From Bacteroidales bacterium (GTDB taxonomy: Bacteria; Bacteroidota; Bacteroidia; Bacteroidales; UBA932), in assembly GCA_017477465.1 (NCBI GenBank), contig JAFUVU010000047.1, forward strand, positions 1 through 35,705: 35,705 nt of DNA, read 5' to 3'. The notes under the pieces were generated by a model. It did no database searches, was not told the DNA's origin, and saw only the letters and a list, made by a program, of their open reading frames with translations. Numbering within the stretch: the first letter of the stretch is position 1; every line of letters starts with the position of its first letter. Shown piece by piece: positions 7,343 through 13,670 of this stretch. The position numbers were made by a program, and so were the translations under genes.

Positions 7343-10060
7343 ATGGCGTCAAAACTATTCCTCATAGACGGTCATGCGCTGGTTTTCAAGATGTATTATG
7401 CCTTCCAGCGCAGGCCGATGATAAACTCCAAAGGGGCCGACACATCCATCCTCTTCGGATTCACCAAGTACCTTCTGGAGATGTTCCACCGCGAATCGCC
7501 CACGCACGTGGCGGTAGCCTTCGACCCTCCGGGCGGCACTTTCCGCAATAAACTGTATCCGGATTACAAAGGGACACGCCCCCCTACCCCGCAGCTTGTC
7601 ATAGACTCTCTGGAGCCGCTGACGGAACTGGTCCGTGCGATGAACATCCCCGTAGTGATGGTCCCAGGCTTCGAGGCCGATGACGTAATCGGCTCAATCA
7701 CAGCGCAGTTCAGCGGCCCGGACTTAGATGTGTACATGGTAACGCCGGACAAGGACTACGGACAGCTGATCGGGGAGCACGCCTTCCAGTTGAAGCCCGG
7801 CAAAAGCGGGGCCGATGCAGAAATTCTGGGCATCAAGGAGCTATGCGAAAAATGGGGCATCGAGAGCCCCTCGCAAGTCGTGGACATGCTAACAATCTGC
7901 GGCGACACGGCCGACAACGTCCCCGGCGTAAAGGGAGTGGGAGAAGTCGGAGCGGCCAAGCTGATTGCACGCTTCGGCACGCTGGAAAACATCTACGCAC
8001 ATATCGATGAGCTAAGCCCCCGCCAGAAGGAGCAATTCCTCCACGCCAAGCCGCATATAGCTCTTTCCAAGGAACTGGTCACCATTAAAACAGACATGCA
8101 GCTGCCTGTGACCCTGGAAGATATGCGCTACAGCGGCCAGTTCAAACCGCAACTTGCCGATTTATTCGAAAAATACGAATTCAGCTCGCTGAAAAGGCAT
8201 CTCACAGGGCATCTGGAGGGTTCGGCGGAGGCAGAAGGGCTGTTCGCCGCAGCTTCGGACGGCTCCGGCAGTGCATCGGAAGGCACTTCTTCAGAACCTG
8301 CCTTCAACTACAGGGAAACAACCCTGGAAGAAGTGGCATCGGCAGCCAAAAGGGCCGGGAAAATCGGCCTCATAGTGGAATCATGGGGCGAAGGCATGTT
8401 TGCCCCGCTGAAAAGGATAATCCTCTCTGCGAGAGATTCCTCGGCTTCGCTCGGAATGACACCACCTCCAGTGTTAGTTACTGTCATACCGAGCGAGCGA
8501 AGCGAGTCGAGCGTATCTCTTCTGCAGGACCCTGCAGTCGCCAAATTCGGGGCCAACCTCAAATTGGCTTCGCACATCCTCGAATCGGCCGGGATAAAGC
8601 TTTGCGGGAATTGGAACGACGTGCAGCTCATGCACTATGTGCTTGATCCGGAGAAGAGCCACGACGTCGCGCTCCTGGCGCAGACTTACCTTGGCATCTC
8701 CCTGGAAGAAACTGGCGCAGAGGCGGTTACAGGCTCACTGTTTGACGACGAGCCGTCCTCCGAGCCCACCCGTCTCAAGGAAGCGGCAGCCCTTGTCCCG
8801 CTGGGCGAAAAGCTTCAGGAACAGTTACCCTCCTTCTACGACGACATGGAGGAGCCGCTATCCAAAGTCCTCGCCCGAATGGAGCGCGACGGCGTGAAAG
8901 TTGACATCGGCCAGCTTAAAGTTTATGCCGATGGCCTCCGCAGCGAAATGCTGGAGCGTGAACAGCGCATACGTGAAATGGCCGGTGAGCCTTCGCTGAA
9001 CATCTCGTCGCCTAAGCAGGTAGGCGAAGTGCTCTTTGACAAGCTGAAACTGGATCCGAAGGCGAAAAAGAGCGGTGCCAAAGGCCAGTATCCGACGGAC
9101 GAAGCCACACTCGTTGCTCTGGCCGACCGGCATCCGATAGTGGACGAAATTTTGGAATTCAGGGCCGTCAAAAAGCTCCTTTCCACATACATCGAGCCTT
9201 TCCCCGGCTACATATCGCCTAGGGACGGGCGCGTGCATACGACTTTCAATCAGGCACTTACGGCAACGGGAAGGCTATCGTCCTCCAATCCCAACCTCCA
9301 GAACATCCCCATCCGCACGGAAAGGGGCAAGGAGATACGCAAAGCCTTTGTGCCCGGGAGGCCTGGCGGGGTGATAGTATCGGCCGACTACTCACAGATA
9401 GAACTTAGGATCATGGCGCACCTTTCGGGGGACGAGCATCTGATCCAGGCCTTCCGCAATGGGGTGGACGTGCATGCCGCTACCGCCAGCAAAATCTTCG
9501 GCATTCCTGTTTCCGAAGTTACCCGCGAGCAGCGCGGCATCGCCAAAACCGCCAACTTCGGCATCATGTACGGCATCTCGTCCTTCGGCCTGGCACAGCG
9601 GCTGCACCTTTCGCGCAGTGCCGCTAAGGAGCTGATAGACGGGTACTTCGACTCCTTCCCTTCCATCCGCAACTTCATCGACGGCAGTGTCGCCTTCGCC
9701 AAGGAGCACGGCTACGTAGAAACCCTCTTCGGCCGCCGACGCTACCTGCCGGACATCCTTTCCCGTAACGCCACCATCCGTTCTCTGGCCGAAAGGAATG
9801 CCGTAAACGCCCCGATCCAGGGGACATCGGCCGATATTATCAAGCTGGCGATGATAGGCGTGGCGCAAAGGATCGATGAGGAAGGGCTGCGCTCCCGCAT
9901 GGTGCTGCAGATACACGACGAGCTTGTCTTCGACGCTCTGCCGGAGGAAGTGCCTCAGCTTCAGGCTCTTGTAAAAGAAGTCATGGAGCATGTCCTGGAA
10001 CTGTCGGTCCCGCTGACGGTTGAATGCTCTGCCGGCGCCTCCTGGCTGGAGGCTCATTGA
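7343..10060 (+). CDS. polA: DNA polymerase I
   Basis: The product is 905 residues from the ATG at 7343 (MASKLFLIDGHALVF); an upstream TTG adds only three codons. The 5' nuclease domain (about 1-290) has LIDG, a DPPGGTFR segment, GFEADDVIG and a helix-hairpin-helix GVKGVGEVGAAKL. The polymerase domain (about 500-905) has motif A DYSQIELR, motif B around RGIAKTANFGIMYG and motif C QIHDELV, so polymerase activity is expected. The middle domain, normally the 3'-5' exonuclease, lacks the DxE motif (it reads GLIVESWGEG) and the final Asp (EAAALVPL). It also carries a repeat-derived insert at about residues 360-394. Proofreading is therefore probably lost. Role: Okazaki fragment processing and repair. 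Confidence 0.96.
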   Translation: MASKLFLIDGHALVFKMYYAFQRRPMINSKGADTSILFGFTKYLLEMFHRESPTHVAVAFDPPGGTFRNKLYPDYKGTRPPTPQLVIDSLEPLTELVRAMNIPVVMVPGFEADDVIGSITAQFSGPDLDVYMVTPDKDYGQLIGEHAFQLKPGKSGADAEILGIKELCEKWGIESPSQVVDMLTICGDTADNVPGVKGVGEVGAAKLIARFGTLENIYAHIDELSPRQKEQFLHAKPHIALSKELVTIKTDMQLPVTLEDMRYSGQFKPQLADLFEKYEFSSLKRHLTGHLEGSAEAEGLFAAASDGSGSASEGTSSEPAFNYRETTLEEVASAAKRAGKIGLIVESWGEGMFAPLKRIILSARDSSASLGMTPPPVLVTVIPSERSESSVSLLQDPAVAKFGANLKLASHILESAGIKLCGNWNDVQLMHYVLDPEKSHDVALLAQTYLGISLEETGAEAVTGSLFDDEPSSEPTRLKEAAALVPLGEKLQEQLPSFYDDMEEPLSKVLARMERDGVKVDIGQLKVYADGLRSEMLEREQRIREMAGEPSLNISSPKQVGEVLFDKLKLDPKAKKSGAKGQYPTDEATLVALADRHPIVDEILEFRAVKKLLSTYIEPFPGYISPRDGRVHTTFNQALTATGRLSSSNPNLQNIPIRTERGKEIRKAFVPGRPGGVIVSADYSQIELRIMAHLSGDEHLIQAFRNGVDVHAATASKIFGIPVSEVTREQRGIAKTANFGIMYGISSFGLAQRLHLSRSAAKELIDGYFDSFPSIRNFIDGSVAFAKEHGYVETLFGRRRYLPDILSRNATIRSLAERNAVNAPIQGTSADIIKLAMIGVAQRIDEEGLRSRMVLQIHDELVFDALPEEVPQLQALVKEVMEHVLELSVPLTVECSAGASWLEAH
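8421..8523. repeat. Dispersed repeat family 2, inverted pair inside polA
   Basis: Two copies face each other: one reads GAGAGATTCC ... CTTCGCTCGGAATGAC (8431-8460) and the other is its inverse, GTCATACCGAGCG ... CGTATCTCTTC (8483-8523). They are separated by 22 nt. The whole stretch stays in frame with polA and encodes about 35 residues including SSASLGMT and VIPSERSESS, which do not look like polymerase sequence. Confidence 0.7.
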
Positions 10061-10109
10061 TGACATGCTGCCGACCATTGTACAACCTTTTGTTATTCTG
10101 CCACCCTCT

Positions 10110-10135
10110 GTCATTCTGAACGAAGTGAAGAATCT
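10110..10135 (-). repeat. Dispersed repeat family 2, copy before the sigma-factor gene
   Basis: The stretch GTCATTCTGAAC...GAAGAATCT is the inverse of the family pattern and ends exactly at the base before the ATG at 10136. It forms the immediate leader of the sigma-factor gene. Confidence 0.55.
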
Positions 10136-10708
10136 ATGGAAAAAGATGAAAAGAAAATAATCGAGCAGGCGCTGTCGGGCAATCAGACCGCTTTCCGGAT
10201 GCTCTACCAGATTCACGAGCCGGCCGTCCGCGGCAGGGTCAGCGGCTATTTCAAATGGAAGGCCGATGTTGACGATGTCGTAAGCGAAAGCTTCCAGAAG
10301 GCATTTTCGGCCCTGGGAGCCTTCGACACTTCGCGCGAATTTCGGCCCTGGCTGCTTACCATTGCCACAAGGACGGCGCTGGACCACCTGAGCAGCATTC
10401 AGCGGGAAGACCAGAAGAAGGAAGGCATCCTGCACAAAGCGGCGACAGAAGGCACCGAGGGCGCCCAACTAACCGACTTCACCCCCGAGGAGGAAATAAT
10501 CAACGATGAGGTACACCAGCGCCTGATGGGCTACATCGACGAGCTCCCTTCCCTTTATAAAGACGTGATGATCAAGTACATGATAGAAGAACTGGAATAC
10601 GAAGAAATAGCCCGGGACCTGGACTTGGAGCTAAATACGGTACGCACGCGCATCCGCCGGGGCAAGCAGCACCTTGCGCAAATGATGCTAAGGGGGGAAG
10701 TGGAATGA
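10136..10708 (+). CDS. Sigma-70 family (ECF-type) RNA polymerase sigma factor
   Basis: This is a 190-residue two-domain sigma factor. Region 2 (about 18-90) includes the DVDDVVSESFQKAF segment for core binding and -10 recognition (FRPWLLTIATRTALDHL). Region 4 (about 130-185) has the helix-turn-helix LEYEEIARDLDLELNTVRTRIRRGKQHL. Domain content and length match ECF (group 4) factors. No anti-sigma gene follows; instead its stop codon overlaps the rsmG start codon (ATGA), indicating translational coupling. The regulon is unknown. The immediate upstream bases are a dispersed repeat, so no usual ribosome-binding site is visible. Confidence 0.9.
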   Translation: MEKDEKKIIEQALSGNQTAFRMLYQIHEPAVRGRVSGYFKWKADVDDVVSESFQKAFSALGAFDTSREFRPWLLTIATRTALDHLSSIQREDQKKEGILHKAATEGTEGAQLTDFTPEEEIINDEVHQRLMGYIDELPSLYKDVMIKYMIEELEYEEIARDLDLELNTVRTRIRRGKQHLAQMMLRGEVE

Positions 10709-11349
10709 ACTGGAAAGAACTGCTAAGCACAAGCTTCGAGCTGACTCCGGCCCAGTGGTCGGCCTTCGAAGCATTGGACGACCTCTACCGGGACTGGAAT
10801 TCCCGGATCAACGTCATTTCGCGCAAAGACATAGACGCTGTCTATGACCACCACGTCCTGCATTCCCTGGCAATAGGCCGATACCTCCAGACCCGTCCCG
10901 CCCTTTGGGAGGAGTTCGCCACTTCGTGCGTGCTCGACCTTGGCACCGGCGGCGGATTTCCGGGCATCCCGCTGGCCATCCTTTTTCCCCGGGCCAACTT
11001 CGTCCTTTGCGATTCCGTTGGGAAAAAAACCATTGTCGCACAAGCGGTTGCATCGGCATTGAAACTGCCCAACGTGGAGGTTGTCAACGCCAGGGCCGAG
11101 TCCCTGGGCAGGACTTTCGACTTTGTGGTTTCCCGCGCCGTCGCTTCGCTGATCGATTTCTACCCCTGGGTAAAAGGCCGGTTCGACCGCGGCATCCTCT
11201 ACCTGAAAGGCGGCGACGTTGCCGAGGAACTGTCGGCCCTGATGGCCCGTTACCACCTGCCCGGCTCTTCCATCCACACCTGGCCCGTCTCAACCTGGCT
11301 CCAAGACCCCTACTACCAAGGCAAACTAGTAATCCACCTAGAGCCCTAA
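10705..11349 (+). CDS. rsmG: 16S rRNA (guanine-N7) methyltransferase RsmG (GidB)
   Basis: This 214-residue protein is typical of RsmG. The S-adenosylmethionine-binding loop LDLGTGGGFPGIPLA lies at about residues 77-91, with VLCDSVGKK (motif II) and VVSRAVASL further on. Family function is methylation of G527 in 16S rRNA; loss of activity gives low-level streptomycin resistance in other bacteria. It overlaps the sigma-factor gene by 4 nt. Palindromic element B begins one base after its stop codon. Confidence 0.95.
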   Translation: MNWKELLSTSFELTPAQWSAFEALDDLYRDWNSRINVISRKDIDAVYDHHVLHSLAIGRYLQTRPALWEEFATSCVLDLGTGGGFPGIPLAILFPRANFVLCDSVGKKTIVAQAVASALKLPNVEVVNARAESLGRTFDFVVSRAVASLIDFYPWVKGRFDRGILYLKGGDVAEELSALMARYHLPGSSIHTWPVSTWLQDPYYQGKLVIHLEP

Positions 11350-11458
11350 CCTCGACACGCAAACCCCTATCACTCAACAACTTACAGAAATCAAGTGTGA
11401 CTTTTTGCCACACTTGATTTTCACATTTCGCTGATTGTCAGGCATTTCCGTGACTAGG
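11350..11458. repeat. 109-bp palindromic element, copy B
   Basis: The core at 11388-11420 is a perfect 12-bp inverted repeat (AAATCAAGTGTG / CACACTTGATTT) around the loop ACTTTTTGC. The ends are CCTCGACACGCAA on the left and CCGTGACTAGG on the right. It starts one base after the rsmG stop. Its right arm contains the last codons and stop (11438-11440) of the RAYT gene. Confidence 0.92.
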
Positions 11459-12376
11459 GTCTTTCAGGGGCAGGTGGAGGTATTTGCGGAGTTGCTTGGG
11501 ACGGGCCTGGGTGCGATAGCTCAGCAGCTTGTAAAGCTCCCATTTGCGCTCGTCGGGAAGCGTCGGAATCTCCATAGGATTGCCGACGGCGCCTTGCTTG
11601 AGCAGGACGGCGGTGCAATCGGCATAGACAGTGTCGGTGTAATTGTCCCTGTCTTCCTTGATGTCGTAGTCGCTGCCGGTATTGTCGTGAAAAGCGCGGA
11701 CCATAGCCTCGTAACTACCATAGTATCTGATGGTTTCCTTAAAATCGACAATATTCCAAAGGCCGATGATATAGTCCGTCAGCTGCTGCTGTTCGCCGAG
11801 CGTAAGCCTCTTCCATATCCGCGACAGCATCCTGTAATTCAGATACTTACCTTGATTATAGCAGAGATCGACCTCCTTCAGCGCCTGCACCAGTGAGCGC
11901 CGGGCCTTCGACCTCACCAGAGGGGCCGAAAAAGGATGCGCGTCATTCACGTACGCCAGCAAATTCCAGCGGTACTCTTCGGGCAGATCGACAAGCTTGC
12001 GTTCCACGGCATTGTTGTAGCTATAGGCAATGGTGGTGCGCGCCTGCTTGTTGCCCAGCTTGACCGAGCTGTTGAAGTTGTGGTGGAACAGATCACCCTT
12101 CCTCCCCCGCGCCTTGTTCCAGAGGCCGGCGAAGATGCGGGTATATTCGGCAACGAAGGCCGATAATTCCTTAAGCCCATACACGACATTCACATGATGG
12201 ATGTGGTCCGGCATCGGGCTCAGCGCCAAGACGCTTATCTCCCTCCTCTTGGCAACTGTGCAAAAGACTGTGTAGAACACCAGATAATCGATAGCGGTGT
12301 AGAAAATGACCACTTTTCCCTGCGTCATCTGGCAGACGTGATGTACCTCGCCAGGGTAAACTTTTCGTTTTTTCAT
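11438..12376 (-). CDS. REP-associated tyrosine transposase (RAYT; Y1/HUH superfamily)
   Basis: This is a 312-residue protein. The N-terminal Y1 transposase domain (about 1-150) starts with the typical YPGEVHHV strand and has the metal-binding HUH motif in MPDHIHHV (His58 and His60). It then has LFHHNFNS and the helix carrying the probable nucleophile Tyr118 in YSYNNAVERKLVDLPEEYRW, equivalent to the YIxxNPV...PEEYPWSS block of RAYTs. The C-terminal half (about 150-312) is an extra helical region, ending in a possible DNA-binding helix PKQLRKYLHLP. RAYTs are single-copy domesticated relatives of IS200/IS605 transposases that cut single-stranded REP hairpins. Here the gene overlaps palindromic element B at its 3' end, and element C lies 0.7 kb upstream. 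This strengthens the assignment. Activity is inferred only. Confidence 0.88.
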   Translation of the reverse strand: MKKRKVYPGEVHHVCQMTQGKVVIFYTAIDYLVFYTVFCTVAKRREISVLALSPMPDHIHHVNVVYGLKELSAFVAEYTRIFAGLWNKARGRKGDLFHHNFNSSVKLGNKQARTTIAYSYNNAVERKLVDLPEEYRWNLLAYVNDAHPFSAPLVRSKARRSLVQALKEVDLCYNQGKYLNYRMLSRIWKRLTLGEQQQLTDYIIGLWNIVDFKETIRYYGSYEAMVRAFHDNTGSDYDIKEDRDNYTDTVYADCTAVLLKQGAVGNPMEIPTLPDERKWELYKLLSYRTQARPKQLRKYLHLPLKDPSHGNA

Positions 12377-12391
12377 AGTCGATTCTTTTTG

Positions 12392-12422
12392 CCAAGGTAT
12401 CCAATCGCCTTGGACAAAACAA
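12392..12422 (-). promoter_or_regulatory. Putative promoter of the RAYT gene
   Basis: On the minus strand, TTG, 20 nt, then TACCTTGG resembles the Bacteroidetes -33/-7 arrangement (one mismatch in TAnnTTTG). It sits 15 nt before the start codon. Confidence 0.35.
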
Positions 12423-12492
12423 GGATCGGGCGTCAGAATGTGTTGTTTTGCATGCTTTTTATCTGTTTTGCAGTATTTTTAGTGCAAAAAAA

Positions 12493-13065
12493 TTATTCCC
12501 AGCATACCCATGAGCGGTCTAAAAGGAGCTTTTTTGGCTCTCCGGGGGGACCTTGAATCTTGTAGAAAAGCCGCCTTTCGTCCTTTATCATCGCGGCGAA
12601 GGCAGCGTTTACCCGGGATATGTTCACATTGAGGTCGTTGTTGAAAATATCCAGAATACGTTGGACGCGATGCTCCGCCACCTCGGGCTCCAAACTGCGC
12701 ATGACACGCCTGTACAGCCCCAACATCTCATTTTTGTACAGGCCGATCTCCTTCAAAACTATCCCCTCCGGATGTCTTAGGAAAAGAAGCAGGATGGTCT
12801 TTGCCATCGGCCTTATTTTCAGCTCCTTAGGGCCGATAAATATTCTAAGCTCCCGGCTTATTCTGACACGCTCCGGGAGCAAAGGGACACTGGCATGTCT
12901 TCTGCTGTTGAGCTCCTTCAGTGTCAATTGCAGAAAGACGACCAGCTCCTCGGCCTGCTTTTCCTCCAGCAGCCCTACAAATCCGGTACTGTCCGCTTCC
13001 TCCAGCGCTGCATCGGCCCTCCAGCGCACGAAATACAGCAGCGATATTAATCCAAAATCCACCAT
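12493..13065 (-). CDS. Uncharacterised Bacteroidetes protein with winged-helix-like C-terminal region
   Basis: The product is 190 residues from the ATG at 13063-13065 (MVDFGLISLLYFV). A GTG further upstream lies inside element C and would add 23 non-conserved residues, so it was rejected. The N-terminal half is charged and helical. Residues about 75-170 (RIFIGPKELKIRPMAKTILLLFLRHPEGI, then FNNDLNVNISRVNAAFAAMI) look like the OmpR-type winged helix seen in a widespread uncharacterised Bacteroidetes family. No catalytic motif is visible. It may bind DNA, but the role is unknown. It lies just upstream of the RAYT on the same strand (116 nt gap), and the pair is bracketed by elements B and C. It could regulate the RAYT or be an unrelated neighbour. 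Confidence 0.6.
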   Translation of the reverse strand: MVDFGLISLLYFVRWRADAALEEADSTGFVGLLEEKQAEELVVFLQLTLKELNSRRHASVPLLPERVRISRELRIFIGPKELKIRPMAKTILLLFLRHPEGIVLKEIGLYKNEMLGLYRRVMRSLEPEVAEHRVQRILDIFNNDLNVNISRVNAAFAAMIKDERRLFYKIQGPPGEPKKLLLDRSWVCWE

Positions 13066-13072
13066 AAGTCCG

Positions 13073-13080
13073 CAAAGATA
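13073..13080 (-). promoter_or_regulatory. Putative -7 box for the winged-helix-like gene
   Basis: On the minus strand, TATCTTTG lies 7 nt before the ATG, again predicting a very short or absent leader. Element C ends about 30 bp further upstream. Confidence 0.45.
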
Positions 13081-13108
13081 CTCCTCCCCCCAAGAACCCC
13101 ACCCAAAA

Positions 13109-13217
13109 CCTCGACACGCAACTCTCTGATACACAGCAACTTGTTGAAATCAAGTGTGACTTTTTGCCACACTTGATTTCAGGAACTCGCTGTAGGACAG
13201 TCACTTGCGTGTCAAGG
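13109..13217. repeat. 109-bp palindromic element, copy C
   Basis: This is the best-preserved copy. The core at 13147-13179 has a 12-bp stem and loop ACTTTTTGC. The outer ends CCTCGACACGCAA and TTGCGTGTCAAGG are near-perfect inverse complements. Pairing continues with mismatches between core and ends, so the whole 109 bp could fold as one long hairpin. Confidence 0.93.
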
Positions 13218-13261
13218 CTTCACACGAACCGCGGCAACAGCGGGCCGCGGCACCAGCGCAC

Positions 13262-13294
13262 AAAAAAAACCGCAGGCCGATTGGGCTTGCGGTT
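13262..13294 (-). terminator. Intrinsic terminator of rpmH
   Basis: On the minus strand, AACCGCA-A-GCC, a short AATC-containing loop and GGC-C-TGCGGTT are followed by a run of T residues. This is a classical Rho-independent terminator placed 22 nt after the rpmH stop codon. Confidence 0.85.
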
Positions 13295-13316
13295 GAATTT
13301 CTTTGGTTGCAGGAGA

Positions 13317-13469
13317 CTACCAGCGATCTTCGTCTGATACTGAGAGTTTCTTGCGGGCGTGACGACGGCGGGCGCTGAGGACGCGGCGGCCGTTGGCGGA
13401 AGCCATGCGGGCGCGGAAGCCGTGCTTATTCACGCGCTTGCGACGGGAAGGTTGAAATGTTCTTTTCAT
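13317..13469 (-). CDS. rpmH: 50S ribosomal protein L34
   Basis: This 50-residue, very basic protein starts [18 protein letters not shown] and continues [17 protein letters not shown], the hallmark sequence of bacterial L34. The C-terminus ([10 protein letters not shown]) is slightly longer than in many species. It is a structural component of the large ribosomal subunit. It is transcribed alone, with a clear promoter and intrinsic terminator. It is not next to rnpA or dnaA as in many bacteria, which is common in Bacteroidetes. Confidence 0.97.
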   Translation of the reverse strand: MKRTFQPSRRKRVNKHGFRARMASANGRRVLSARRRHARKKLSVSDEDRW

Positions 13470-13505
13470 GATATATCTTTTTTATATTTTTCGCGTAATG
13501 GACTG

Positions 13506-13537
13506 CAAAGTTAGTAATTCCAACTGAAAAAGCCAAA
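13506..13537 (-). promoter_or_regulatory. Promoter of rpmH
   Basis: On the minus strand, TTTG, exactly 20 nt, then TAACTTTG match the Bacteroidetes -33/-7 consensus. This leaves a leader of about 30 nt before the ATG. Confidence 0.75.
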
Positions 13538-13557
13538 TTTTTTTACAAATAAGCCAG

Positions 13558-13666
13558 CCTCGACACGCAAATAAATATCACTCAGCCAATTACAGAAATC
13601 AAGTGCGGCAAAAAGTCACACTTGATTTCAGGAAAACTCTGGGACACAGTTAGTTGTGTGCCACGG
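13558..13666. repeat. 109-bp palindromic element, copy D
   Basis: The core at 13596-13628 has the loop in the opposite orientation (GCAAAAAGT). The left end CCTCGACACGCAA is identical to copies B and C; the right end is TTGTGTGCCACGG. It lies between the rpmH promoter and the 3' end of the symporter gene. Confidence 0.92.
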
Positions 13667-13670
13667 TTTT

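Noticed and set aside
9392-10468. Minus-strand open frame of about 350 codons over the 3' end of polA and the sigma factor
   Set aside because: It is antisense to conserved motif-bearing genes and no protein family is recognisable.
11388-11420. Element core as an ordinary intrinsic terminator
   Set aside because: The T-run is in the loop, not after the stem. Also, the same core occurs upstream of genes and inside an operon, so termination is not its general role.
13066-13134. Upstream GTG start for the winged-helix-like gene
   Set aside because: It begins inside palindromic element C and adds 23 residues of non-protein-like sequence. The ATG at 13065 follows a good -7 box.
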